Assembly (NCBI GenBank): GCA_001603955.1
Contig: LVAA01000012.1
Span: 50,804 to 114,803 of the forward strand
Source of the DNA: Syntrophobacterales bacterium Delta_02
GTDB taxonomy: Bacteria; Desulfobacterota; Syntrophorhabdia; Syntrophorhabdales; Syntrophorhabdaceae
DNA: 64,000 nt
Direction of reading: 5' to 3'
Numbering within the stretch: the stretch's first letter is position 1; the number at the start of each line of letters is the position of its first letter. The position numbers and the translations under genes are program-made. Below, in pieces: positions 41,545-50,548 of the stretch. The notes beneath the pieces were generated by a model that did not search any database, was not told the DNA's origin, and saw only the letters and a program-made list of their open reading frames with translations.

Positions 41545-41682
41545 GTGACATTCGAGGATATTTACTTTGGCGCCGGCGTAACCTTCTTCTTCCTCGTATT
41601 TGCATCGGCGATGGGGATTGCCGCACGCGCCGTTAAGAAAGATTTCCGTCAATGGAGGGGAAATGGAAAAGAAAGAATTTGA
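41545..41682 (+). CDS. 45-residue single-helix membrane protein
   Basis: GTG start at 41545, preceded by GGAGAAAGGG, and TGA at 41680. The peptide has one membrane helix (YFGAGVTFFFLVFASAMGIA) and a basic tail. It lies between tail tube and chaperone genes and overlaps the latter by 20 bp. A small phage membrane protein here is odd, and the function is unknown. Confidence 0.5.
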   Translation: MTFEDIYFGAGVTFFFLVFASAMGIAARAVKKDFRQWRGNGKERI

Positions 41683-42166
41683 ATATGGCATCAACGACAA
41701 ACTCTACATACAGAGACCGCTGGTGCTTGGCCAGATAAGCCAGATCAGCAAACTCGTGAGGGACATAGAGATACCCGAGAACATCAGCTCGCACGACTTC
41801 ATCAATCTCCTCGGAGACAGGCTCCCGGATGCGCTTGCGATAGCCCTTTCTCCTGTCGGCGTAAGGATCAAAGACAAGAACCTGGACGAGCTGGCGGAAG
41901 AGTTCAGGGAGCACATGGACATCGAGACCGCCGTGGAGGTTGTGGACGGTTTTTTCTCCTTGAACCCGATAGTTTCAGCTGTCGAGAAACTGACGGGGAT
42001 GATGACGACGGTGAAAAAGGCGATGACTGGGTCGAGAGGATCGTTGTCATCCTCTCCGGGGGAGACATCACAAAGCGAGACCGGATCCTCTGGGCGTACA
42101 CCCCAAAAGAGTGCATCCCCTACATCGAGGAAGGGTCACGCTGGCGGATCTTCCGCGAAGGGGTGA
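41663..42166 (+). CDS. Tail assembly chaperone, unshifted (G-like) form
   Basis: A 167-residue protein from the ATG at 41663 (GGAGGGGAA upstream). The first 117 residues are a helical chaperone domain (RPLVLGQISQISKLVRDI, LAEEFREHMDIETAVEVVDG). After KKAMTG the frame becomes low-complexity (SRGSLSSSPGETSQSETGSS), the mark of translation past a shift site. A slippery GAAAAAG at 42013-42019 lets ribosomes move -1 into the extension at 42013-42291. Both forms coat the tape measure during tail assembly in lambda-like systems. Confidence 0.85.
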   Translation: MEKKEFEYGINDKLYIQRPLVLGQISQISKLVRDIEIPENISSHDFINLLGDRLPDALAIALSPVGVRIKDKNLDELAEEFREHMDIETAVEVVDGFFSLNPIVSAVEKLTGMMTTVKKAMTGSRGSLSSSPGETSQSETGSSGRTPQKSASPTSRKGHAGGSSAKG

Positions 42167-42291
42167 TCAGTGCGCTTGGTATCGACGGCGGCTGCAACGC
42201 CAGACAGCGTGAGAGGTGCAAGTTCGAGTACGGCGAATTCTTTGAGTGGACCTGCGAGAACTGTGAGAAGAATCCCAGGTCCAAAAGGTGA
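42013..42291 (+). other. -1 frameshift extension of tail assembly chaperone (GT-like)
   Basis: This frame has no start codon of its own and is open for 92 codons after the slippery GAAAAAG. It encodes a sensible domain: VERIVVILSGGDITKRDRIL (typical of chaperone T domains), then a Cys-rich end with GCNARQRERC and CENC, four cysteines fit for zinc. It ends at TGA 42289-42291, four bases before the tape measure ATG. The shifted product would be about 209 residues. Confidence 0.85.
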
Positions 42292-42294
42292 TTG

Positions 42295-45114
42295 ATGTCC
42301 GATAACCGCGTTCAGGTCATCATCGAGGGGATCGACAAGGCCTCCCAGGTCTTTAACGATCTCAATAAGCAGCTGAAGGCTCTCAGGAGTGAAGCCGACA
42401 AGGCGGGGGGCGGCGTAGGAGATTCCTTCGCCAAGAGCCGTCCGCACCTCGAAGGCGTTCACGACAATCTGGGTAAGATCAAAAATCAGATCATCGCCAT
42501 CGCGGCCGCCTGGAAGCTGTTTGACATTGCAAGGGACTCAATCCTGCTCGGCGGACGGGTCGAGACCCTCTCGGCCGTCCTTGAAGTCATGGGCCGCAAC
42601 GTCAATCTCACTGCGGGCGAGATGAACGCCTATGTAAGCCAGGTCAAGGCCATGGGCATTACGACGGAGGCCTCGCAGCAAAGCGTGATACGGATGGTCC
42701 AGGCGCAGCTTGACCTGTCGTCGGCGAGCCAGTTGGCCCGGGTCGCCCAGGACGCCGCAGTCATCGGGAACGTCAATTCCTCCGAGGCCCTGGAGCGTTT
42801 GACGCATGGCATAGTGACTCTCCAGCCGGAGATCCTCAGAACGATCGGTATCACGGTTAACTTTGAAAACGAGTATAAGAAAGCCGGCGCAACCCTGGGC
42901 AAGAACATGGACCAGCTCACCCAGGCCGAAAAGCAGCAGATCGCCATGAACGCGGTGCTCACCGAGGGGACCAAGATCCAGGGTACTTACGAGGCGGCGA
43001 TGGGCACCGCAAATAAGCAGTTGAAATCCATGGAGAGATACACCGAGGAACTCAAGCTCAAGCTGGGCGACCTCGGTGGCGGCGCTTTTACTGCCGTAAT
43101 TTTCGAGATCGTTGACGGCCTGAAGGAGTGGGATAAGTCACTTTCCGCTCTTAAAGAATCAGGAGACCTGGCGTCCATGTCCGACGATATCCAGTACGGT
43201 GTTCTCGTCGCCCTCAACGACATCAGGTCCGTGACGGTGGATATCTGGAACGTCCTCAAGGAGTTCGGTCCGATCGTGAAATTGTTCCTCGGGCTGATCG
43301 TGATGGCCGCAAACGGCTGGGGTGATATTCTCGCCGCGATGCGACCGGTTTGGGACATAATGGGCAAACTCATCGGGATGGGCTGGGACTTCGTGCAGGT
43401 ACTGAAGGCCGCCGCGAATGTCCTGACGTCCATAGCGACTGGCGATTTCCAGGGACTCAAACAGGCCCTCAAGGAAATAGGCACGGCAGCGGGCGATCTC
43501 GCAAGGAAGACGAGCGAGGCCAGCGCCATGGCGTATCAGCTTCCTGAAAGCGTGGCGGACTCCCTCAATGCTCGCGACGCGGCAAAGCAGGCCGCAAGAA
43601 ACAAGGTGGACGAAGCCCGCGCCAAAAAGGACTACGAAAATTCCAACTATATCCCGGGTACAGGCGGCCTGAGAAAACCGACATACGCCACCGGCGATGC
43701 AGGCACAAAAAAGACCGGCAGCGGCGCTGCAAATGCTATCGAGAGCTGGGCATCAAAGATGCGCGACCTCGACACCGATATGCAAAAGGCCCTATCTCCC
43801 TACGATGAGCTCGCCCGCAAGATCGAGGATATCAAGAATAAATACACTGATCTCGTCTCCCAGGCCCGCAAATACGCGAAGGAACACGGTAAAGGCTTCG
43901 ATACCGGCAAGGTGGAGGAATGGCGCAAGGTCATGGAAAAGGCCGCGCGGGAAGCCGATGCGGAGAAGAAGCTGAAGGTCTGGACGGACGTAGAGCAGCA
44001 GATCACGGAGAGGACGGCCCCGGAGCTCACAAAACGCCTCGCTGCGGAAGACAAATGGATCAGCGATTCAGAGGAGAAACTGAAAAAGGCCGGGTACAGC
44101 CAGCAGGAGATCTCCGAGAAGATGGTCCAGGTCACCGCCGCGGCGGCCGAGAAGAAAAAGAAGATCGAGCTCGACTATATCAACACGGTCATGGAGGCGG
44201 AAAGCCGCCGCTACCTGTCGCAGCTCGATATGATGGAAAAGGAGCGCTCCGGATCACAAACTAACATCATCCGTCAGCGTATCTCCGTTTACGAAAGTCT
44301 CCTCGGGTCCTATCAGCGAAACTGGGAAAATGAGACGGATCCCACCGCAAAGATCGCATGGGCGGATAAGGTGGATGAGACACGATCGAAGCTCGTCGAT
44401 CTCAACATCGCGTTGAAAGAGCAGCAAGGCCTTTTCACCGAGGGTCTGGGAAAGGGGCTCCGGGATTATCTCTGGGATATGAAATCCGTGTTCCAGCAGG
44501 GCGTCTACATCGCGGGACAGACCGCCCAGGCAATGTCGACGGCGTTTTCGGACTTCTTCTTCGATGCATTCGAGGGGAAGCTGAACTCGCTATGGGACTA
44601 TGTAAAGGCCTTCGCAACGTCCGTAAAAAGAGTGATCGCCGATTCTCTGGGCCAGCAGGCATCCGGGGCTTTAAGTACCGGGATCAGCTCTCTCATCCAG
44701 GGCATCGTTGGAGGGGGATCACTCTCCTCGAGCGCGACGGGTTCCGTTGGTATCCCTTCGTCCGCCAATTACGTACCTGGCGTCCATCACGGGGGCGGCA
44801 AGGTCCGGCGCTTCATCCCCGTCTTCCATGCCGGAGGCCTCAATACCGACGAGCGCCTGGTCATCAACCGCGTCGGCGAACGCTATATCAACGAGGAGCA
44901 GAATGACTGGCTGACCCATGTCGCCCGCGTGGCCGGACAAACTCCCGGAGGCAACACGACCATCATCTTCGAGCCGGGCGCCGGCGTGCCCGCCCTCAAG
45001 GGCAAGGAACTGTCGTCGAAAAGAGACTCCTCGGGAGAAACGAAACGCATCCTCCTCGAACTCGTCATTACGGATCCGGCCGTGAGGGCCGCGCTGGGAA
45101 TAAAGGGGGCATAG
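42295..45114 (+). CDS. Tape measure protein
   Basis: A 939-residue protein, the longest helical one in the tail region. The N-terminal part (VQVIIEGIDKASQVFNDLNK) is typical. A hydrophobic middle (residues 320-390, LFLGLIVMAANGWGDILAAM) is followed by long coiled coils and a C-terminal Gly/His-rich end (GSVGIPSSANYVPGVHHGGG, NRVGERYINEEQND). Length sets the tail at roughly 140 nm by the usual 1.5 Å per residue; this is inference. I prefer the ATG at 42295; a TTG at 42292 is adjacent. Confidence 0.92.
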   Translation: MSDNRVQVIIEGIDKASQVFNDLNKQLKALRSEADKAGGGVGDSFAKSRPHLEGVHDNLGKIKNQIIAIAAAWKLFDIARDSILLGGRVETLSAVLEVMGRNVNLTAGEMNAYVSQVKAMGITTEASQQSVIRMVQAQLDLSSASQLARVAQDAAVIGNVNSSEALERLTHGIVTLQPEILRTIGITVNFENEYKKAGATLGKNMDQLTQAEKQQIAMNAVLTEGTKIQGTYEAAMGTANKQLKSMERYTEELKLKLGDLGGGAFTAVIFEIVDGLKEWDKSLSALKESGDLASMSDDIQYGVLVALNDIRSVTVDIWNVLKEFGPIVKLFLGLIVMAANGWGDILAAMRPVWDIMGKLIGMGWDFVQVLKAAANVLTSIATGDFQGLKQALKEIGTAAGDLARKTSEASAMAYQLPESVADSLNARDAAKQAARNKVDEARAKKDYENSNYIPGTGGLRKPTYATGDAGTKKTGSGAANAIESWASKMRDLDTDMQKALSPYDELARKIEDIKNKYTDLVSQARKYAKEHGKGFDTGKVEEWRKVMEKAAREADAEKKLKVWTDVEQQITERTAPELTKRLAAEDKWISDSEEKLKKAGYSQQEISEKMVQVTAAAAEKKKKIELDYINTVMEAESRRYLSQLDMMEKERSGSQTNIIRQRISVYESLLGSYQRNWENETDPTAKIAWADKVDETRSKLVDLNIALKEQQGLFTEGLGKGLRDYLWDMKSVFQQGVYIAGQTAQAMSTAFSDFFFDAFEGKLNSLWDYVKAFATSVKRVIADSLGQQASGALSTGISSLIQGIVGGGSLSSSATGSVGIPSSANYVPGVHHGGGKVRRFIPVFHAGGLNTDERLVINRVGERYINEEQNDWLTHVARVAGQTPGGNTTIIFEPGAGVPALKGKELSSKRDSSGETKRILLELVITDPAVRAALGIKGA

Positions 45115-45474
45115 ATGGCGTCATTTCCGACACTGGGCGTCGCGCCGACGATCAGCGATTTTGATGAGACGCTGGCGCAGGACCCGACGCTGCGCTATGA
45201 GACGGATGGTGGATTCGTCATCACCGGGGCCAGATTCACGGGTACCCCTCCGGACAAATACCATCTCAAGTACGAACCGATCACGGAGGCCGAGAAGACG
45301 GCCCTGAAGGCGTTCCAGGCCGAGGTCCGCGTCGGCGCGGGAATGTTCGACTGGATAAACCCCTTCACGTCGGCGATCCTCGACGTGCGCCTTTTGCCTC
45401 CGGGTATGAAATTCAAGCCGTACAAAAAACGCCCGGGCCTGTGGACCGTCGAACTGGACATCGAGGAAGTGTAG
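45115..45474 (+). CDS. Minor tail protein (M-like)
   Basis: A 119-residue beta-rich protein (FPTLGVAPTISDFDETLAQD, YKKRPGLWTVELDIEEV) between tape measure and the L-like gene, the position of lambda M. The start directly follows the tape measure stop. Assigned by position and size. Confidence 0.7.
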   Translation: MASFPTLGVAPTISDFDETLAQDPTLRYETDGGFVITGARFTGTPPDKYHLKYEPITEAEKTALKAFQAEVRVGAGMFDWINPFTSAILDVRLLPPGMKFKPYKKRPGLWTVELDIEEV

Positions 45475-46266
45475 ATGGCCCTCCCGAACGTCCTGAAATA
45501 CGCGAAGAACGAGATCCAGACCGTCTATCCATGGCTCTTCCTGCTCGACGTGGTGACGCCTGCCGGCACTCTCTACAGCCTCGTCCACAATCGCGAGGAC
45601 ATCACCTTCCAGGGCAGGACCTACACACGCTTTCCCTTTCAGCTCGAGCTGCCCGAGATCAACAGCGAGGGCGCCGTGCCGTCATGGAATATCAAGGTCG
45701 TGAACGCCGCCAGGACCCTCGAGCCGGCCATGCAGGAGACAAAGGGCATGGTGGACAGTGTCATCACCGTGCGGATTGTCAACGCCGGGTACCTTGAGGA
45801 GGATCACGTCGACCTGGAGACGGAGGTGAAGGTCCTCGAGGCGTATTCCGATGCCACCTGGATCACCTGGCGGTGCGGCGGCAGGAACCTGTACCGCGAC
45901 GTCTACCCCCTGTACAGGTATCTGGCCAACTATTGCGCCTGGAAGTTCCGCTGGCACGAGTGCTATTACAATGACCCGTCGGCGTCGGTCGTCCTCGGTG
46001 ACGACGGCAACGACTACGTCTGCTACGTCGACCACGTGGCCACCGCCGACACGAAGCCCGTCTCCGGGATTAGGTGGATGCAGTTCTGGCGCCGCAAGAA
46101 CAGGCAGGCAACGGGCGGCACGGGCGCAACATGGTACGTGAGTCTCCCCTACACCGCCGGCACGGCGACGTGCAAGCACACCCTCGCCGACTGCCGCCTT
46201 AAAGGCAACAGCAGGCGGTTCGCCGGCTTCATTGGTCTCGGGTCCACGGGGGTGAAGATTGTCTGA
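45475..46266 (+). CDS. Minor tail protein L-like with Cys cluster
   Basis: A 263-residue tail tip protein. N-terminal strands (YPWLFLLDVVTPAGTLYSLV) resemble distal tail proteins. The C-terminal half contains several Cys (CAWKFRWHECYYND, CKHTLADCRLKGNSRRFAGF), similar to lambda L, which holds an iron-sulfur cluster. It overlaps the K-like gene by eight bases. Confidence 0.78.
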   Translation: MALPNVLKYAKNEIQTVYPWLFLLDVVTPAGTLYSLVHNREDITFQGRTYTRFPFQLELPEINSEGAVPSWNIKVVNAARTLEPAMQETKGMVDSVITVRIVNAGYLEEDHVDLETEVKVLEAYSDATWITWRCGGRNLYRDVYPLYRYLANYCAWKFRWHECYYNDPSASVVLGDDGNDYVCYVDHVATADTKPVSGIRWMQFWRRKNRQATGGTGATWYVSLPYTAGTATCKHTLADCRLKGNSRRFAGFIGLGSTGVKIV

Positions 46267-46657
46267 CGTCCGTGACATCAGCGACCTCATAGGGATCCCC
46301 TTCAAGGCCAGGGGCCGAGGCCCCGATGCCTACGACTGCTGGGGGCTCGCCATGGAGGTCTACCGCCGCCGCGGCATCGACCTGCCCGAGTTCGCCTACG
46401 GCGAGGACCTGGAACTGACGGTCCTCGACAGCCTCATCACCGGCAACAAACACCTCATCCTCGAGCTCGACAGGCCCGAGCCATGGTGTCTCATCGGGTT
46501 CTCCGTCATCCCCAAATACGAGCACCACATCGGCGTCAGCCTCCCCGACGGGAGGCGCTTCATCCATGTCCGGCGCCATCAGAGGGTAATCATCTCCCGG
46601 ATGAATGACATTGTTTGGAAGCGCCGCATCAGGGGGTTCTATCGTTGGATAGGGTAA
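46259..46657 (+). CDS. NlpC/P60 peptidase (K-like tail tip)
   Basis: A 132-residue NlpC/P60 domain with TTG start inside the L-like gene. Catalytic Cys27 is in YDCWGLAMEVYRRRG and His89/90 in YEHHIGVSLPDGR. Tail tip peptidases of this type help open peptidoglycan for DNA entry or are used in tail assembly. The C-terminus lacks the JAB domain that lambda K has, so it is a peptidase-only version. Confidence 0.88.
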   Translation: MSDVRDISDLIGIPFKARGRGPDAYDCWGLAMEVYRRRGIDLPEFAYGEDLELTVLDSLITGNKHLILELDRPEPWCLIGFSVIPKYEHHIGVSLPDGRRFIHVRRHQRVIISRMNDIVWKRRIRGFYRWIG

Positions 46658-49600
46658 CGATCAGGGAGTACAGGAGCCCCTTCAGACACACCGAGCCCAG
46701 GGTGATCGAGCTCGAGCCCACCCCCTACCTCTGGCAGGCGTCCCTCGCGGACATCCGGCGCGCAAACCTGCCCGCCGAGGTCCCCTTCATCTTCGTCGTC
46801 AACCAGGTGGTCGTGAAGGAAGAGGATCTCCCTGTAATCTTCCTCTCGCCGTCGGACCTGGTGATCGTCGTTCCGGATCCCGGATTCGACGGAGATGCCT
46901 TCCCCATGATTGTCGGGCTGCTCTTCGCCGCCGCGGCGATCGCCGTCTCGGCAGGCGCTTTAGCCCCTGTATTTGGAACTGCCTTTGCAGCTGGCGGCAT
47001 CGGCGCTATTGCAGCATCCATGGCCGTCTCCATTATGGGCGGCATCGTCACCTCCATGTTCACCAAATCCCCCGATACGCCGACGATGGACGCCTTGCAG
47101 GGTTTCAACACGACGCAGACCTACTCCTGGAATCCCATGACGACCCAGCAGCAGGGCGGAGCGATCCCGCGGCCCTACGGCTGCAACAAGCTCTTTGGGA
47201 ACGTCGTGGCCTGGTACGTCGAGAACGTGAACGACACTCAGTATCTCAATGTTCTCCTGTGTCTTGGCGTCGGGCCTGTATCCCGCATCTACAATCACAG
47301 GATCAATGACCAGCCGGTGGAGAATTTCCGGGGGGTGGAGATCCACACCCGGCTCGGCTATCTCGATCAGGACCCGATCCCGAACTTCAACGACGCGAAG
47401 ATCGAAACGGGTCCCCTGTCGCCGATGAAGGTCGTCAATGGCACGCCTGTTACCTTCACGACCGTGGGAGACAGTTTCAACGGGCTGGAAGTGGACGTAA
47501 CCTTCCCGAACGGCCTCGGATATGCAAACGACCGGGGGGGGATCGACACGTTCAGCGTCAATCTCAGCGTGGCCGTCAGGAAAAAGGGCGGCAGCACCTG
47601 GATCCCGCTGTCCCGCCAGGTCGTCAGCACCCAGGAGACGTACTACGGCGGCGCTTGGACGTACGGATACTGGATCACCTGGGAGTACGGGGACGCCACA
47701 TGGGTGGAATTGACGCACGGGGATACAGACCCGTCGAGCCATTATGAGGGAGAGGGTGCCTGGGCATACCCCTCCGATGAGGCAAAATGGTGTTGCTGGC
47801 GCTGGGTCACGGAGCAGTTTGCCCGGACGGTCTCCACGTCCGTCGACTATGTGACCGTCTCCGGGGCAAGGAACACGGCCATCCGGAGGACCTTCAGGTG
47901 CGACAACCTCGAGACGGGACAATACGATGTCCTCGTCACCAACCTTTCGGGGGACCAGACCTCATCGCGGTTCTTTGACGATTGCTATCTTACGGCAGTC
48001 CGTGAGATCTATTACGACGATTTCGAGTACCCGCGGATGGTAATGGTCGGAGTCAAGGCCCTGGGAACCGACCAGTTGTCAGGGTCCCTGCGCTATTCCT
48101 GCTATTGTGACGGCGCGCTGGTGCGCGTGACCATCGACGGCTCCGCCTGGTCGACGGAGTTCTCCCGGAAGCCTGCCTGGGCCGGATATGATGTGTTGAC
48201 GCGGCCCGTCCTCGATAACGACGGGAATGTGGTGCGGTACGACGGCCTGCTCCCCGAGGCGACGGACGTGGACTCCCATCTCGACATGGCCGAGTACAAC
48301 GCGACCGCGGCCCCAGACGGTCTCGGGTCCACGGAGGAACTCTGCCTTTTCGACGGGACCTTCGACAGCGGCAGCACGGTCTGGGACACCCTGCTCAAGA
48401 TCTACCGGGCAGGCAGGGCGGTGCCGTACTACGCGGGGACGAAGGTCGCCCTCGCGATCAACAAACCCGAGGAGGCGCCCGAGGAGGGATTCTTCATCGG
48501 CATGAAGAACGTGCTGAAGAACTCCTTCCAGCAGCACTGGTCCTCGTCCGAAGACCGCCCCTCGGAGCTGACGGTGGAGATCCTGGACGTCGACGACGAC
48601 TTTGACAGAACGCCCCTCCAGGTCATAAACCCCAATCTGATATCCCACCAGCCGCCCCTGTCGATGGACATGTTCGGCATCATCCGCCGCAGCCAGGTCT
48701 GGCGTGACGGCAGGCTAAGACTGAACGCCAACCAGCTCCTCACGAACACGGTCTCGGTGACACTGCCCGTCTCAGCGATAGAGTGCAGGATCGGCCAGCC
48801 CGTCAATATCAGTCACGACGTCCCGCAGTGGGGGTATTCCGGCCGCCTGGCGGGAGTGTCGGGAGACGATACCGTCATCCTCGACAGGGTCGCCCCCGTG
48901 ACGCCCGGCAAGACCTACGGCATGGTGATCTGGATCAAAGCGGACCTCAGGGTCTACCGGCAGGTCCTCACCATCACCGACGGAACCGTCGTGAAGTTCA
49001 CGGAGGCCTTCGACGAGGGCGAGGAGCCCCAGGAATACGACAATTATTCCTTCGGTGAGATCGGATTGGAGACGAAGCCCTTCCGGATCCTCTCCATCCT
49101 CCCGGACATGGAACACCGCTTCAAACTGACGTGCCTCGAGTACAACAGCACGCTCTGGAACTCCGACACTGAGGCCCCGGTCCTGCCGACGCCCAACTAT
49201 TCCGCTCTTGACGCCCTGCCCGCGGTACAGTCGCTGGCCCTGCAGGACCGCCTCACGCAACGAGTCGATGGCACGATTGACGAGATCATCGAAGTCTCCT
49301 TTCTGAAACCCTCCAGCTTCTTTTATGACCACGCGGAGATCTGGTACAGGAGGGACGGGGCAGGCTTCATGCGGTCCGGAACCACCCGGGGAAACACATA
49401 CGAGCTGCCATGCGTGGCGCTTTCACAGTACATTGTCGCCGTTGTCACCGTGAACACGGCCGGCCTCAGGATGAACCCCGCCGACGCCCCCCAGGGCCCT
49501 ATAACCCCCCTGGGGAAGACCGCGCGTCCTGCAGCCCCGACCGAATTCTGGGCCGAGGCGGCACAGGGCGGGGTGAAGTTCGGCTGGACGCCCGTACCGG

Positions 49601-50535
49601 ACAAGGACATCGACTATTACCTGATGCGCTACAACGCCAATGAGTCCGGGGTCTGGGCGAATTCGATGGGCGACCTCAGGATCTACGCCACAACGATAAC
49701 CCTGCCGGCGGCGAAGAGCGGTCGTTATTTCCTCAAGGCGATCGATACGAGCGGCAACGAGAGCGCCACAGCAATCTCCCTCATAACGAATATCCCGACG
49801 ATCCTGAACTGGAATGTCCAGGAGGAACTCATCGAGGAGCCGGCCTTCACGGGGACCAAGACCAATATGGCTCTGATCGGAGGCAAGCTCGTCCTCGAGT
49901 CCCAGGCTGAGCTCGATAATGTCGAGGACCTCGATGCAATCGCGGATTTCGACACGCTGGATGCGGACTACTGTCCCGAGGGCTTCTACGAGCTCCCGCC
50001 TGTTGACCTCGGGAGTGTCCAGACGGCACGGTGCAGCTCCGTCGTCGAATATACCGGGGTGGATTCGGAGCAGCTGATCGACGATATTCTGGATTTCGAC
50101 GGGGTCAGCAATTTTGATGGGGACCTCACCGGCGTCGGTGTTCAGACCCAGATCGCGCTCTCCCAGGATGGCGTGGAATGGGGCGACTGGCAGAACTTCC
50201 TGGTGGGAGACTACACATTCCGGTCTGTCAGGATGCGCGTCAAGGCCTATACGACCAGGCCGAAACAGTACGTCGAGATATCAACGGTCCGCTTTATTGT
50301 GGACATGCCCGACAGGTCGGAGACGGCCCAGGACGTTACCGTGCCCGTGGAAGGCCTCGAAGTGACATTTGCAACCCCGTTCATGAAGAGACCGACGGTG
50401 TGGGTCGACATCCAGTCGGGAGCGGAGGGAGATGAGCGGGAGCTCTCGGCGAACGCGACCGGTTTCAACGTGGTGGTGAAAAACTCCGGCAGCCCCGTCG
50501 AGCGCACCATCGACTGGGCGGCGGAAGGGTATTAA
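46645..50535 (+). CDS. Tail tip attachment protein (I/J-like host specificity protein)
   Basis: About 1296 residues. The N-terminal part joins a ubiquitin-like/I-like region with Gly/Ala-rich membrane-like helices (FAAAAIAVSAGALAPVFGTA) to the J core (TYSWNPMTTQQQGGAIPRPY, CLGVGPVSRIYNHRIND). Fibronectin-III-like repeats follow near residues 880-1050 (PAAPTEFWAEAAQGGVKFGW, SGRYFLKAIDTSGNESATAI), then beta domains. Such a protein forms the tip and binds receptors. The TTG at 46645 follows GGGGG and fits better than one ten codons upstream at 46615. Confidence 0.88.
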   Translation: MDRVTIREYRSPFRHTEPRVIELEPTPYLWQASLADIRRANLPAEVPFIFVVNQVVVKEEDLPVIFLSPSDLVIVVPDPGFDGDAFPMIVGLLFAAAAIAVSAGALAPVFGTAFAAGGIGAIAASMAVSIMGGIVTSMFTKSPDTPTMDALQGFNTTQTYSWNPMTTQQQGGAIPRPYGCNKLFGNVVAWYVENVNDTQYLNVLLCLGVGPVSRIYNHRINDQPVENFRGVEIHTRLGYLDQDPIPNFNDAKIETGPLSPMKVVNGTPVTFTTVGDSFNGLEVDVTFPNGLGYANDRGGIDTFSVNLSVAVRKKGGSTWIPLSRQVVSTQETYYGGAWTYGYWITWEYGDATWVELTHGDTDPSSHYEGEGAWAYPSDEAKWCCWRWVTEQFARTVSTSVDYVTVSGARNTAIRRTFRCDNLETGQYDVLVTNLSGDQTSSRFFDDCYLTAVREIYYDDFEYPRMVMVGVKALGTDQLSGSLRYSCYCDGALVRVTIDGSAWSTEFSRKPAWAGYDVLTRPVLDNDGNVVRYDGLLPEATDVDSHLDMAEYNATAAPDGLGSTEELCLFDGTFDSGSTVWDTLLKIYRAGRAVPYYAGTKVALAINKPEEAPEEGFFIGMKNVLKNSFQQHWSSSEDRPSELTVEILDVDDDFDRTPLQVINPNLISHQPPLSMDMFGIIRRSQVWRDGRLRLNANQLLTNTVSVTLPVSAIECRIGQPVNISHDVPQWGYSGRLAGVSGDDTVILDRVAPVTPGKTYGMVIWIKADLRVYRQVLTITDGTVVKFTEAFDEGEEPQEYDNYSFGEIGLETKPFRILSILPDMEHRFKLTCLEYNSTLWNSDTEAPVLPTPNYSALDALPAVQSLALQDRLTQRVDGTIDEIIEVSFLKPSSFFYDHAEIWYRRDGAGFMRSGTTRGNTYELPCVALSQYIVAVVTVNTAGLRMNPADAPQGPITPLGKTARPAAPTEFWAEAAQGGVKFGWTPVPDKDIDYYLMRYNANESGVWANSMGDLRIYATTITLPAAKSGRYFLKAIDTSGNESATAISLITNIPTILNWNVQEELIEEPAFTGTKTNMALIGGKLVLESQAELDNVEDLDAIADFDTLDADYCPEGFYELPPVDLGSVQTARCSSVVEYTGVDSEQLIDDILDFDGVSNFDGDLTGVGVQTQIALSQDGVEWGDWQNFLVGDYTFRSVRMRVKAYTTRPKQYVEISTVRFIVDMPDRSETAQDVTVPVEGLEVTFATPFMKRPTVWVDIQSGAEGDERELSANATGFNVVVKNSGSPVERTIDWAAEGY

Positions 50536-50548
50536 AGGAGGTAGACTT

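Noticed and set aside
40354..41700. 448-residue minus-strand ORF opposite the tail tube gene
   Set aside because: No ribosome site, no motifs, and it would run against the late operon through two supported genes.
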